Origin: Pontivivens marinum
Lineage (GTDB): Bacteria > Pseudomonadota > Alphaproteobacteria > Rhodobacterales > Rhodobacteraceae
Direction: 5' to 3'
Length of the DNA stretch: 64,000 nt
Assembly (NCBI RefSeq): GCF_900231835.1
Contig: NZ_OCTN01000002.1
Span: forward strand, 248,001 to 312,000
Below are positions 1-8,419 of the stretch, one piece after another. The notes below the pieces were generated by a model, which did not search any database, was not told the DNA's origin, and was given only the letters and a program-made list of their open reading frames with translations. Made by a program: the position numbers and the translations under genes. The first letter of the stretch is position 1, and each line of letters begins with the position of its first letter.

Positions 1-316
1 CGGCGATGGCGGCGACCAGATCACCGTCATTCTGCTCAATGGCGATATACAGATCGGTCTTGGCACAGCGATGCAGCATGGAGATGTCGATTCCCCGCTC
101 AGCAAGCAATTCGCGCAACAGGATGCCGTCCTCGTCCTCTCCGATACAGGCGGTTAGGGCGACGGGATGCCCCAATCGGGCGAGCTGCCGTGCGATATTG
201 CCCGCAACGCCACCGGGGCGACGCTCAACAAGGCCGGGCACGTCATCGCCCAAGCGCACACACGTATCGGCACGGGCGATAATATCCCAATGGGCAGAAC
301 CAGCGCAGAGCAACAT
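1..316 (-). CDS. PfkB-family carbohydrate/nucleoside kinase, N-terminal part (runs off the window)
   Basis: Only the first 105 codons lie in the window; the gene continues beyond base 1. The protein opens MLLCAGSAHWDIIAR and then carries the PfkB glycine-rich segment RPGGVAGNIARQLARLG (about residues 34-50) followed by a GEDEDG stretch, the usual N-terminal half of a ribokinase/PfkB sugar kinase. The ATP-site half is not visible. Its ATG shares one base with the stop of the upstream permease gene (TGATG), so the two are probably co-translated. In related bacteria such pairs often belong to pseudouridine or nucleoside breakdown; that is inference and no substrate can be read from this fragment. 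Confidence 0.8.
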   Translation of the reverse strand, partial: MLLCAGSAHWDIIARADTCVRLGDDVPGLVERRPGGVAGNIARQLARLGHPVALTACIGEDEDGILLRELLAERGIDISMLHRCAKTDLYIAIEQNDGDLVAAIA

Positions 317-1236
317 CAGCCGACCCACCCTAGAACTGCGGTGAGAGTGATGACGGATATAACAGTGGAAAACAAAATGGCGGTCGATGCTCGTTGGGGC
401 GCAACCTCGTAATGCTGCGCGATGATGTAGATGTTGCCGGCAACCGGCATAGCGGCGGCTGCAATCATCATAGAGGCAAGGAATGGATCCAGATCGTAGA
501 TGTACAACGCAAAGATCGCCACCAGCAACGGGTGCAGGGCAAGTTTCAGCGAGGATAACCACAGCGCAACGCTGGGTCGTTCCGCTGATTTTCCGGCAAG
601 GCTGGCCCCGATGGCAAACAGCGCAGCGGGCGTGGCTGCGGCGCCGAGGATCGACATGAACTCCCCCATTGGCAGCGGCACTGGCAGGTCTGCCAGTGAC
701 CACAACAGGCCGGCGGTGATCGACATCACCATTGGATTGGTCAGCAACCCCTTGCCGATGGTCAGCACGATTGCGGGCTCCAACTTGCCCCGACTGCCGG
801 TAATCACAGCCACAACCAGACTGCCAAAGATCAACAGATCAACGCTCAGCACCATCAGAACCGGCGCTGCGGCCCGTTCGCCGAACAGACCAACCAGCAT
901 GGGGATACCTAGAAAGCCGACATTGCCGATAACCGCGCATTGCGCCTCGATCGCGGCGACGGATGCCGTATTGCCCCGCATTAGCGATACAGCCGTCGCA
1001 ATCACGTAAACGATTATAGATGCGGACAGATAGCAAAGCAGAAATGGCACATTCGCGATGTCGCTGAATTCTAGTGTGGCTGTGAAATTGAACAGCATCG
1101 CGCTAAGCGCAAACCAGAACACAAATTTCGTTAACGCAACCGCCGCCTCGCGTGAGAAGAACTTCGTCGCAGCGGAGGCAAAGCCCAGCCCGATCAACAA
1201 AAAGAAGGGTAAGGTCTTGAGGAAAATGGGGAGCAT
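316..1236 (-). CDS. AEC-family (auxin efflux carrier type) permease
   Basis: A 306-residue inner-membrane transporter with about ten hydrophobic segments in two five-helix halves and the GNVGFLGIP motif near residues 104-112, typical of the AEC family (malonate/malate carriers and relatives). The ATG at 1236 is preferred because AGGTG lies just upstream; a GTG two codons earlier is possible. Its stop overlaps the ATG of the PfkB-type kinase, so it is the first gene of a transporter-kinase pair and may import the kinase's substrate. Family assignment is firm; the solute is unknown. Confidence 0.85.
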   Translation of the reverse strand: MLPIFLKTLPFFLLIGLGFASAATKFFSREAAVALTKFVFWFALSAMLFNFTATLEFSDIANVPFLLCYLSASIIVYVIATAVSLMRGNTASVAAIEAQCAVIGNVGFLGIPMLVGLFGERAAAPVLMVLSVDLLIFGSLVVAVITGSRGKLEPAIVLTIGKGLLTNPMVMSITAGLLWSLADLPVPLPMGEFMSILGAAATPAALFAIGASLAGKSAERPSVALWLSSLKLALHPLLVAIFALYIYDLDPFLASMMIAAAAMPVAGNIYIIAQHYEVAPQRASTAILFSTVISVITLTAVLGWVG

Positions 1237-1580
1237 TGGCACCTGCGGTGAAAACGGGACGGCTCAGGTTTAGCATGTTTGGGCCGCTTGACCAGCGTGC
1301 AGCAGGCAACGCGAAACCTACCCACCATACCGATTTATTATACGGTTGAAATTAATGGATTGAAACAGGGCGCACTATCGACGTTTCGCGAGTTTTCATC
1401 CTGATGTGCCCTCAGCTCTGGTTGGATGATAGCCCGTGCTAATCACTGCAATAGCTAAAACCGTGAGGTGGTCGATCAGATTTTGAATATATTATCCTTA
1501 CAAAAATATATATGCGAGAAGAATGAATCAGGTGCTCTCGGCTTAAAATGAAGAGCGCGATTATGTGTGGGAGAAATTTT
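1237..1580. other. Divergent intergenic region between the permease and the xylose-type binding protein
   Basis: About 340 bases with no convincing gene. It must hold the promoter of the minus-strand permease-kinase pair and of the plus-strand binding protein. The last 100 bases are clearly AT-rich. A weak dyad, ACCG/CGGT, flanks an AT-rich centre near 1325-1345. No recognisable operator or RNA gene is visible. Confidence 0.5.
1483..1512 (+). promoter_or_regulatory. Candidate sigma70-type promoter of the binding-protein gene
   Basis: TTGAAT (1483-1488) and TATATA (1507-1512) are separated by 18 bases in the only AT-rich stretch upstream of the gene. Position and spacing fit a housekeeping promoter, but the match is by eye and AT-rich DNA produces such matches easily. 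Confidence 0.3.
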
Positions 1581-2609
1581 GTGAATATACTCAAGCCTCT
1601 TTTGGTTGCGGTGACCGCTGTATCAGCCACCGCAGCGACTGCTGATGACCTGATTGTCGGTGTCAGTTGGTCCAATTTTCAGGAGGAGCGCTGGAAAACC
1701 GATGAGGCGGCAATCATCCGTGGGCTTGAGTCCAACGGCGCACAGTATATTTCCGCAGATGCGCAATCCTCTGCGTCAAAGCAGCTCGCAGATATTGAGG
1801 CATTGATCGCACAGGGTGCGGATGCGTTGATTATTCTGGCGCAGGATGCTTCGGCAATCGGGTCCGCGGTTCAGTTGGCTGCGGATGAGGGCATTCCGGT
1901 GATTGCCTATGATCGTCTGATTGAAAACCCCGACGTGTTTTATCTGACATTCGACAATGTTGAGGTTGGCCGGATGCAGGCCCGTGCCATTTTGCAGGCG
2001 CAACCCAATGGCAACTACGTGATGATCAAGGGATCGCCGACCGACGCAAACGCTGATTTCTTGCGTGGCGGACAACAGGAAATCTTGCAGGCCGCGATTA
2101 ATGCCGGTGAGATTACGATTGTGGCCGAGGCCTATACGGACGGCTGGCTGCCCGCGAATGCGCAACGCAATATGGAGCAAATCCTGACCGCCCAGGATAA
2201 TGACGTGGATGCGGTCGTCGCGTCAAATGACGGCACCGCTGGCGGTGTTGTGGCCGCCCTTTCGGCACAGGGAATGGATGGCATTCCGGTATCGGGGCAG
2301 GACGGCGACCATGCCGCGCTGAACCGTGTGGCACTGGGAACGCAGACGGTTTCGATTTGGAAGGATTCACGTGATCTGGGCGATGCGGCCGCAAAGATTG
2401 CTGTGATCCTTGCCGATGGCGTGCCGCTGGACGATATCTTTTATGCCGAGGATTGGACCTCCCCATCGGGCACTGTGATGAACGCGATGTTTCTAGAGCC
2501 TGTCGCGATCCAGCGGGATAATCTGGAACGTGTCGTGCGTGCGCAGTGGATCACGCAGGAGGTGCTATGTCAGAACGTACCAGCGGGAACCGTTGAAATT
2601 TGTGGCTAA
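1581..2609 (+). CDS. Periplasmic sugar-binding protein of the XylF (D-xylose ABC transporter) type
   Basis: Exported binding protein, 342 residues from the GTG at 1581, which follows GGGAGA at 1569-1574 with a 6-base spacer; an in-frame ATG at 1548 has a poorer site and would spoil the short signal peptide. The peptide is MNILKPLLVAVTAVSATAAT, cut near ATA-DD. The mature protein (LIVGVSWSNFQEERW, LIILAQDASAIG, VIAYDRLI, VASNDGTAGGVVAAL, VSGQDGDHAAL) matches the type 1 periplasmic fold of XylF. Two cysteines near the C-terminus may form a disulfide. No ATPase or permease gene follows (the next gene is rpsB), so it is an orphan whose partner must be elsewhere. Xylose specificity is inferred from family resemblance. 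Confidence 0.82.
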   Translation: MNILKPLLVAVTAVSATAATADDLIVGVSWSNFQEERWKTDEAAIIRGLESNGAQYISADAQSSASKQLADIEALIAQGADALIILAQDASAIGSAVQLAADEGIPVIAYDRLIENPDVFYLTFDNVEVGRMQARAILQAQPNGNYVMIKGSPTDANADFLRGGQQEILQAAINAGEITIVAEAYTDGWLPANAQRNMEQILTAQDNDVDAVVASNDGTAGGVVAALSAQGMDGIPVSGQDGDHAALNRVALGTQTVSIWKDSRDLGDAAAKIAVILADGVPLDDIFYAEDWTSPSGTVMNAMFLEPVAIQRDNLERVVRAQWITQEVLCQNVPAGTVEICG

Positions 2610-2788
2610 AGCGTGGGTGTGGGGCATGAATGGGGCTGCGGCCCTTGCATCCCCACGCAAACCGGTCTAATGGCACCCCACTGAAACCGCAGGCGGGGAC
2701 GGGCCGGTCGGGGAGAAATCCTGCACGGTCCACCGGTTGGGCAAACGCCCTCTCCCCCGTCGAGGCGAAACCGGAAAAGGAAAACACG
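2610..2788 (+). promoter_or_regulatory. Structured GC-rich leader upstream of rpsB
   Basis: The 179 bases before rpsB can fold extensively. First, a long hairpin at about 2611-2658: GCGTGGG (2611-2617) can pair with CCCACGC (2652-2658), or GTGGGG (2619-2624) with CCCCAC (2651-2656), around an inner GGGC-TGCG-GCCC hairpin. Second, a compound stem at 2698-2761: GACG (2698-2701) with CGTC (2758-2761), GGGGAG (2710-2715) with CTCCCC (2752-2757), capped by GGGC-AAAC-GCCC (2739-2750). The second ends just before the rpsB ribosome-binding site. Ribosomal protein operons are commonly autoregulated through such leaders; that this one binds S2 is inference. The first hairpin lacks a T run and could instead be the 3' end of the preceding transcript. 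Confidence 0.45.
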
Positions 2789-3559
2789 ATGGCTCTTCCC
2801 GAGTTCACGCTGCGTCAGCTGTTGGAAGCTGGCGTTCACTTCGGCCACCAGAAGCACCGCTGGAACCCACGTATGGGCCAGTACATCTATGGTGACCGTA
2901 ACGGCATCCACATTCTCGACCTGACACAGACCGTGCCACTGCTCGACGCAGCGCTGCACGCTGTTCAGCAGACTGTTGCAAAGGGCGGCCGCGTTCTGTT
3001 CGTCGGCACCAAGCGTCAGGCACAGAAATCTGTTGCTGAATCCGCTGAGCGTTGCGCACAGTACTACATGAACCACCGTTGGCTGGGCGGCACGCTGACC
3101 AACTGGAAAACCGTTTCCAACTCCATCGCGCGCATGAAAACGCTTGATGAGCAGCTGGGCGGCGAGGGCGCCGGCTACACCAAGAAAGAGCGTCTTCAGC
3201 TCGACCGTGAGCAGGCAAAACTGACTGCTTCGTTGGGCGGCATCCGCGACATGGGCGGCGTTCCTGACATCATCTTCGTTGTGGACACCAACAAGGAATC
3301 TCTGGCCATCGCAGAAGCGAAAAAGCTGGGCATCCCTGTTATTGCGGTTCTCGACTCCAACTCGAACCCTGAGGGCATCGATTACCCGATCCCCGGCAAC
3401 GACGATGCTGCACGCGCAATCTCGCTGTATTGCGATCTGATCGCACGCGCTGCTCTGGACGGCATGGCTGACCAGTTGGGCGCAGCAGGCGTTGATCTGG
3501 GCGAAATGGAAGAGGCGATGGGCGAAGAAGCTCTGGCAGAGGCCGGCGCAGAGGGCTAA
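2789..3559 (+). CDS. rpsB: 30S ribosomal protein S2
   Basis: Small-subunit ribosomal protein of 256 residues. The ATG at 2789 follows GGAAAAGG and gives the standard N-terminus [20 protein letters not shown]; the open frame extends further upstream, but that part is the leader. Conserved blocks are seen throughout: [66 protein letters not shown]. The acidic tail ([20 protein letters not shown]) is typical of alphaproteobacterial S2. tsf follows 80 bases downstream across a strong hairpin. Confidence 0.97.
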   Translation: MALPEFTLRQLLEAGVHFGHQKHRWNPRMGQYIYGDRNGIHILDLTQTVPLLDAALHAVQQTVAKGGRVLFVGTKRQAQKSVAESAERCAQYYMNHRWLGGTLTNWKTVSNSIARMKTLDEQLGGEGAGYTKKERLQLDREQAKLTASLGGIRDMGGVPDIIFVVDTNKESLAIAEAKKLGIPVIAVLDSNSNPEGIDYPIPGNDDAARAISLYCDLIARAALDGMADQLGAAGVDLGEMEEAMGEEALAEAGAEG

Positions 3560-3590
3560 TCGCCCCGCGCTGAACGTCACCAAACTGAAA

Positions 3591-3615
3591 CGCGCTCCTG
3601 CTAGACAGGAGCGCG
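3591..3615 (+). terminator. Perfect 10-bp hairpin between rpsB and tsf
   Basis: CGCGCTCCTG (3591-3600) and CAGGAGCGCG (3606-3615) form a perfect stem with a CTAGA loop. The sequence after it, ACCTATCTTTTC, is only loosely T-rich, so it may be a partial terminator, an RNA-processing site or a stabiliser that sets the rpsB:tsf ratio. It stops 12 bases before the tsf AGGAGA ribosome-binding site. Confidence 0.55.
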
Positions 3616-3639
3616 ACCTATCTTTTCAGGAGAGATAAC

Positions 3640-4515
3640 ATGGCAATCACCGCTGCAATGGTGAAAGAACTGCGCGACTCGACCGGCGCAGGCATGATGG
3701 ACGCAAAAAAAGCCCTGACCGAGAACGAGGGCAACATGGAAGCAGCCATCGATTGGCTGCGTACCAAGGGCCTCGCAAAGGCTGCTAAGAAATCCGGCCG
3801 TACCGCGGCTGAGGGCCTTGTCGCTGTTCAATCCGAGGGCGGCGTTGCTGTCGCTGTCGAGGTGAACTCCGAGACCGATTTCGTTGCACGTAACGGCGAC
3901 TTCCAGCAGATGGTTGGTCAGGTTGCCAACATCGCAATGGGCGTTGCTGATACCGAAGCGCTGGCGGCTGCTAACATGGACGGAAAGTCCGTGACCGACG
4001 CGATCACCGCTAAGGTTGCAACCATCGGTGAGAACATGTCCCTGCGCCGGATGGTTCGGGTTGAGGGCGAAAGCGTTGCATCCTATGTGCACGGCGCGAT
4101 TGTACCCGGCATGGGCAAAATCGGCGTTATCGTTTCCTTCAAGGGCGACAATGCTGATTTCGGCAAGCAGGTAGCGATGCACGTTGCTGCAACGAACCCA
4201 GCGTCACTGTCCGAAAACGATCTGGATCAAACGCTGGTTGAGCGTGAGAAGCAGGTTCTGACCGATCAGGCACGTGAATCCGGCAAGCCGGACGCAGTGA
4301 TCGAGAAAATGATCGTTGGCCGCATGAAGAAGTACTTCGAGGAAGTTACCCTTCTGAACCAGAAGTTCGTGATGAACCCTGACGTCACCGTAGCGCAAGC
4401 TGCGAAAGATGCAGGCGTGGAAATCACTGCTTATGCGCGCGTCGAAGTTGGCGAAGGCATTGAAAAAGAAGAAGAAGATTTCGCAGCGGAAGTTGCAAAG
4501 ACGATGGGCAAGTAA
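3640..4515 (+). CDS. tsf: Translation elongation factor Ts
   Basis: Nucleotide-exchange factor for EF-Tu, 291 residues, cytoplasmic. The UBA-like N-terminal domain with the first EF-Ts signature ([16 protein letters not shown], residues 11-26) is followed by the second signature containing TDFVARN (79-85) and the dimerisation core. The start is fixed by AGGAGA at 3628-3633. The gene lies in the classic rpsB-tsf pair and ends just before a terminator at 4540-4567. Length is as expected for alphaproteobacteria. Confidence 0.97.
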   Translation: MAITAAMVKELRDSTGAGMMDAKKALTENEGNMEAAIDWLRTKGLAKAAKKSGRTAAEGLVAVQSEGGVAVAVEVNSETDFVARNGDFQQMVGQVANIAMGVADTEALAAANMDGKSVTDAITAKVATIGENMSLRRMVRVEGESVASYVHGAIVPGMGKIGVIVSFKGDNADFGKQVAMHVAATNPASLSENDLDQTLVEREKQVLTDQARESGKPDAVIEKMIVGRMKKYFEEVTLLNQKFVMNPDVTVAQAAKDAGVEITAYARVEVGEGIEKEEEDFAAEVAKTMGK

Positions 4516-4539
4516 GCCTTTAACTTCTTTGAATTTGAA

Positions 4540-4567
4540 CGCCGCGCGGGAAACCGTGCGGCGTTTT
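4540..4567 (+). terminator. Rho-independent terminator after tsf
   Basis: CGCCGCGCGG (4540-4549), loop GAAA, and CCGTGCGGCG (4554-4563) form a 10-bp stem with one mismatch, followed at once by TTTT. It lies 24 bases after the tsf stop and closes the rpsB-tsf unit. Confidence 0.75.
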
Positions 4568-4673
4568 GCGTTTGTGGCATGCGTGGTTCACCTATTTTGC
4601 GGCAGCCGGATAGTTTAAGAGCAAGGCGTGGCATTGGGTCAGGGCCCTTGACGTGTCTCGCAAAGTAAGCGAC

Positions 4674-5345
4674 ATGAGTAAGATGTCTATGCTGCACCGC
4701 AACAACGAAGCCGGCCAACTTGCGCGGCGCTTTGCCCACTGGGAGGGAACCTCGACGGTTCACTCGGTGCTGGAGGACGCGCAGGGAATTACCGCTAGCG
4801 TTATCTCCACCGCGTTTGGCCTTGCACTATATCAGGCAGTTGGACTGGTTACATCTGGTATGGCGGGGCTGGCGCTGGTGCTGTCATATGCTTCGGGGAT
4901 TGATGCAGGCGTTTTGTTCTGGACGCTGAACCTGCCATTCTACCTGCTGGCCATTATGCGGATGGGATGGGCGTTTACGATCAAGACATTCCTTGCCATC
5001 AGCCTGCTATCCGTTTTGGTTTCTGTTCAGGGGCAATGGTTTAGCTTGGCTACGATACATATCGGATATGCGGCAATTGCCGGTGCTGTTCTGATTGGGT
5101 TCGGGTTATTGGGGCTGTTTCGTCACCGCTCCAGCTTGGGCGGGATTGGTATTTTGGCGCTTTACTTGCAGGACAGGATCGGCTGGCGCCCCGGGATAAC
5201 GCAGTTGGTCTTTGATCTGGGGATCGTCGCGATTGGCTTTTTTGTCCTGCCATGGGGTGCGATGCTGTGGTCGCTGGTCGGAGCAGTTGTGTTGAACCTG
5301 TTTTTGACAGTGAACCACCGGCTGGATCGATATATCGCCCGTTGA
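4674..5345 (+). CDS. YitT-like integral membrane protein
   Basis: About 223 residues with five or six hydrophobic segments and a soluble N-terminus. The pattern (TAFGLALYQAVGLVTSGMAG, SYASGIDAGVLFWTLNLPFY, then a GGIGILALYLQDR loop and HRLDRYIAR end) resembles the membrane part of YitT/DUF161 proteins, whose role is unknown. Several ATGs (4674, 4683, 4689) could be the start and none has a clear ribosome-binding site. A TTGACG at 4648-4653 could be a -35 element, so a very short leader is possible. It stands alone between the tsf terminator and pyrH. Confidence 0.7.
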   Translation: MSKMSMLHRNNEAGQLARRFAHWEGTSTVHSVLEDAQGITASVISTAFGLALYQAVGLVTSGMAGLALVLSYASGIDAGVLFWTLNLPFYLLAIMRMGWAFTIKTFLAISLLSVLVSVQGQWFSLATIHIGYAAIAGAVLIGFGLLGLFRHRSSLGGIGILALYLQDRIGWRPGITQLVFDLGIVAIGFFVLPWGAMLWSLVGAVVLNLFLTVNHRLDRYIAR

Positions 5346-5450
5346 ACTGCGCCGCGAGCCGATATCTATACCTTTGATCGCTACGCCCCATGCGAAATAT
5401 GCTGTATCGCAATGTGATCGACAGACTTCAGACACAGCCCAAACGTTAAC

Positions 5451-5465
5451 AAAACGCCGCGTTTT
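5451..5465. repeat. Short perfect palindrome upstream of pyrH
   Basis: AAAACGC and GCGTTTT are separated by a single C. The centre is too tight for an RNA hairpin, so if functional it is more likely a protein-binding dyad. It lies 61 bases before the pyrH start, where a promoter would be expected. No known regulator can be assigned. Confidence 0.3.
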
Positions 5466-5526
5466 CGATTGATTGTGGACGCATTTGCGGGCAGTGTTCG
5501 CGCGAACCGAGCTTCAGGAGAATTGC

Positions 5527-6255
5527 ATGCCCGATACGGCCCCGAACCCAAATTATTCGCGTGTAATGCTCAAGATTTCAGGCGAGGCGTTGATGGGCGA
5601 TCAGGGGTTTGGCTTGCATCCCCCGACGGTTGAGCGTGTTGCGCGTCAAGTGCAGGAACTGCACGAAATGGGCGTTGAGGTCTGTATGGTTATCGGCGGT
5701 GGCAACATCTTTCGCGGATTGCAGGGCTCGGCTCAGGGTATGGAGCGGACAACCGCCGATTACATGGGTATGTTGGCGACGGTGATGAATGCGCTGGCCG
5801 TTCAATCCGCGCTTGAGGCCCTACAGGTGAACACCCGCGTTATTTCAGCCATTCCGATGGATCAGGTTTGCGAGCCATATATTCGCCGCCGCGCTGTGCG
5901 CCATCTTGAGAAAAAGCGCGTTTGTATCTTTGCCGCGGGCACCGGCAACCCGTTCTTCACAACGGACACTGCCGCCACATTGCGCGCGAACGAGATGAAA
6001 TGTCAGGCTATCTTTAAGGGCACGCAGGTTGACGGGATTTATGATAGCGATCCTAAAACCAATCCAGATGCCGTGCGCTATCAGACGGTTAGCTATGATG
6101 AGGTTCTGACGAAGAACCTGAAAGTAATGGATGCCAGCGCGATTGCACTGGCCCGTGATAATAAACTTCCCATTGTGGTATTTTCCCTCACAGCGCCCGG
6201 CGGTTTGGCCGGGGTCTTGAGCGGGCAGGGGAAATTCACCATGGTGAAAGAATAA
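5527..6255 (+). CDS. pyrH: Uridylate (UMP) kinase
   Basis: Phosphorylates UMP to UDP with ATP for pyrimidine nucleotide and cell-envelope sugar synthesis. 242 residues of the amino-acid-kinase fold: [12 protein letters not shown] (residues 13-24, phosphate-binding Lys and Gly), [10 protein letters not shown], the [14 protein letters not shown] helix, [17 protein letters not shown] and the C-terminal KIVVFSL-like strand. The ATG at 5527 follows AGGAG at 5516-5520. It heads the block pyrH-frr-uppS-cdsA-dxr-rseP-bamA. Bacterial PyrH is usually activated by GTP and inhibited by UTP, which is family knowledge. Confidence 0.96.
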   Translation: MPDTAPNPNYSRVMLKISGEALMGDQGFGLHPPTVERVARQVQELHEMGVEVCMVIGGGNIFRGLQGSAQGMERTTADYMGMLATVMNALAVQSALEALQVNTRVISAIPMDQVCEPYIRRRAVRHLEKKRVCIFAAGTGNPFFTTDTAATLRANEMKCQAIFKGTQVDGIYDSDPKTNPDAVRYQTVSYDEVLTKNLKVMDASAIALARDNKLPIVVFSLTAPGGLAGVLSGQGKFTMVKE

Positions 6256-6268
6256 GACGAGGGAACTC

Positions 6269-6832
6269 ATGTCCGACGACATTGATATCGATATTGACGC
6301 CATCACAAAGCGGATGAACGGCGCGTTGACCAGCCTGCGTGGCGATTTCGCCAGTTTGCGTACAGGCCGCGCGTCGTCCTCTATGCTGGATGTTGTGCAG
6401 GTTGACGCATATGGCTCGATGATGCCGATCAATCAGGTTGCGACCATCAACGTGCCTGAGCCGCGCATGGTTACGGTCAGCGTTTGGGATAAATCCATGG
6501 TTGGTGCCGTGGATAAGGCGATCCGCAATGCCGGCCTTGGCATCAATCCGGTTATGGATGGTACAACTCTGCGATTGCCAATTCCTGAGCTGAACGAGGA
6601 GCGTCGCCGTGATCTGGCAAAGGTCGCCGGAACCTACGCAGAAAATGCTCGGATTTCGGTTCGTAACGTGCGTCGTGACGGTATGGATCAGATCAAAAAG
6701 GGTAAGGCCAACGGCATGCCCGAGGATGATCAAAAGGTCTATTCCGACGAGATCGAAGACATCACCAAGTCGCATATTGGTAAAATTGATGCGGCACTAG
6801 AAGCCAAGCAAGAAGAGATCATGCAGGTTTAA
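6269..6832 (+). CDS. frr: Ribosome recycling factor
   Basis: With EF-G it splits post-termination ribosomes. 187 residues, the normal length: the three-helix bundle begins [22 protein letters not shown], carries the [11 protein letters not shown] loop, a beta domain ([14 protein letters not shown]), [13 protein letters not shown], and ends with a helix rich in Lys and Glu. It starts 13 bases after pyrH, with GAGGGA as ribosome-binding site. The pyrH-frr order is widespread in bacteria. Confidence 0.96.
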   Translation: MSDDIDIDIDAITKRMNGALTSLRGDFASLRTGRASSSMLDVVQVDAYGSMMPINQVATINVPEPRMVTVSVWDKSMVGAVDKAIRNAGLGINPVMDGTTLRLPIPELNEERRRDLAKVAGTYAENARISVRNVRRDGMDQIKKGKANGMPEDDQKVYSDEIEDITKSHIGKIDAALEAKQEEIMQV

Positions 6833-6881
6833 GCATATTTCTTGCCCCGCCTGCGCGCGAAACGTTCACCAAAGGACAGTC

Positions 6882-7607
6882 ATGACCTGTAATAGACCAA
6901 GCAATGTCGCCATTATTATGGATGGCAACGGGCGTTGGGCAGTTCGTCGTGGCTTGCCTCGGGTGGCGGGGCACAAAAAGGGTGTGCAGCGCGTGCGTGA
7001 TATCGTGCGCGCGTGCCCTGATTTGGGCGTCAAAACACTAACCCTCTACGCATTTTCAACCGAAAACTGGAAACGCCCGGTGATTGAGGTTGCGGCCCTA
7101 ATGCGCCTGTTTCGCATCTATATTCGGATGGAGGCGGCGGCTCTGGAAAGCAGCGGCGTGCGGGTTCGGTTTCTGGGGGAACGCAGCGCCCTTGCCCCAG
7201 ATATCCAGCGGATGATGGATGGGCTGGAAGCACGAACGGTCGATAATGACGTTCTGACCCTGCAAATCGCGCTGAACTATGGTGGGCGCGACGAGATTGT
7301 GCGTGCAGCACAACGTATCGCGGCTGAGGTTGCCAGTGGCCAGATGCAGGTTTCCGACATTACGCAGGATAGCTTTAGCGCCGCCCTGGATACTGGCGGT
7401 GTTGAGGATCCGGAGCTGATCGTAAGGACCAGCGGTGAATATCGTACATCGAATTTCCTGCCCTGGCAGGCGGCATATGCAGAATATGCCTTTGTTGCTG
7501 AATGCTGGCCCGATTTCACGCCAACCATCTTTGGTGAGTTGCTGGATGAATTCGGAACACGTGAGCGACGGTTTGGTGCCATTGAGGCGCAGGGCGGCAA
7601 CGTTTGA
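6882..7607 (+). CDS. uppS: Isoprenyl transferase (undecaprenyl diphosphate synthase)
   Basis: Cis-prenyltransferase of 241 residues that elongates farnesyl diphosphate with isopentenyl diphosphate to make the C55 carrier lipid for peptidoglycan and O-antigen. The catalytic MDGNGRWA loop is at residues 13-20 (Asp14), followed by GLPRVAGHKKG, TLYAFSTENWKRP and the C-terminal RTSGEYRTSNFLPWQAAYAE segment that binds the diphosphate. AAAGGA precedes the ATG. Its stop overlaps the TTG start of cdsA. dxr, which feeds the same isoprenoid pathway, is two genes downstream. Confidence 0.95.
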   Translation: MTCNRPSNVAIIMDGNGRWAVRRGLPRVAGHKKGVQRVRDIVRACPDLGVKTLTLYAFSTENWKRPVIEVAALMRLFRIYIRMEAAALESSGVRVRFLGERSALAPDIQRMMDGLEARTVDNDVLTLQIALNYGGRDEIVRAAQRIAAEVASGQMQVSDITQDSFSAALDTGGVEDPELIVRTSGEYRTSNFLPWQAAYAEYAFVAECWPDFTPTIFGELLDEFGTRERRFGAIEAQGGNV

Positions 7608-8419
7608 CTAAATCTTCTTCCAAGTTTGCCGATCTTCGGCTTCGCCTGATTTCGGCACTGGTTTTGGCCGGTGTCGCATTGGTTGTCTTCCTTTTTGGTG
7701 GATTGTGGAGCGCTGTTCTGCTTGCCATTGGCACCGGTGCGATGGTTTGGGAATGGCGCGAAATGGTCGTCGGGCAGGGGCAGGGATTACGGCCGCCCGG
7801 CATCCTGATGATCGCTGTCGCTGCCATCGCTGTGATCGTGTCGGATCAGTTCAATCCAATCACTGGTATGGCGGTTTTGGTCGTCGGAACGTTGATCAGT
7901 GCAGCATGGGAACGTGAGCGGCTACGTTTTACCGTCACCGGTGCGCTATATATCGGCGTCGCGATGATTTGTATCGAGGCACTGCGTGCGGATTCCCGTT
8001 TCGGTTTCCTAGCTGTTTTGTGGTTGGTTCTGGTGGTGGTTGCCGTTGATGTTGGCGGCTATTTTGGCGGGCGCGTTTTTGGCGGGCCAAAGCTGTGGCA
8101 GCGGGTCAGCCCCAAGAAAACATGGTCCGGCCTGATCGGCAGTGTGGGTTGCGCGCAGTTCGTTGGCTTTATTTTCGCGCTGGTAGTCGGGTTGAGTTAT
8201 CCGGCTGAGGTAGCGTTGATGTCTGCCCTTGTCGCGCTGGTCGCCGTCGGTGGGGATTTGGTTGAGAGCGCGGCCAAACGGTTCTTTGGCGTTAAGGATT
8301 CCAGTCGCTTGATGCCCGGACATGGCGGCATATTGGATCGCTTGGATGGCCTAATGGCCGCGGCAATTCTGGTTGCGGTGGTTAGCTTTGTGCGCGGGCA
8401 GAGCATCTTTCTGTGGTAA
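7604..8419 (+). CDS. cdsA: Phosphatidate cytidylyltransferase (CDP-diglyceride synthase)
   Basis: Makes CDP-diacylglycerol from phosphatidate and CTP, the branch point of phospholipid synthesis; inner-membrane enzyme of 271 residues with about eight helices. The CDS signature is clear near the C-terminus: GGDLVESAAKR then KDSSRLMPGHGGILDRLDG. The TTG start at 7604 overlaps the uppS stop (TTGA), and the end overlaps dxr by 7 bases, so translation is coupled on both sides. Confidence 0.94.
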   Translation: MTKSSSKFADLRLRLISALVLAGVALVVFLFGGLWSAVLLAIGTGAMVWEWREMVVGQGQGLRPPGILMIAVAAIAVIVSDQFNPITGMAVLVVGTLISAAWERERLRFTVTGALYIGVAMICIEALRADSRFGFLAVLWLVLVVVAVDVGGYFGGRVFGGPKLWQRVSPKKTWSGLIGSVGCAQFVGFIFALVVGLSYPAEVALMSALVALVAVGGDLVESAAKRFFGVKDSSRLMPGHGGILDRLDGLMAAAILVAVVSFVRGQSIFLW

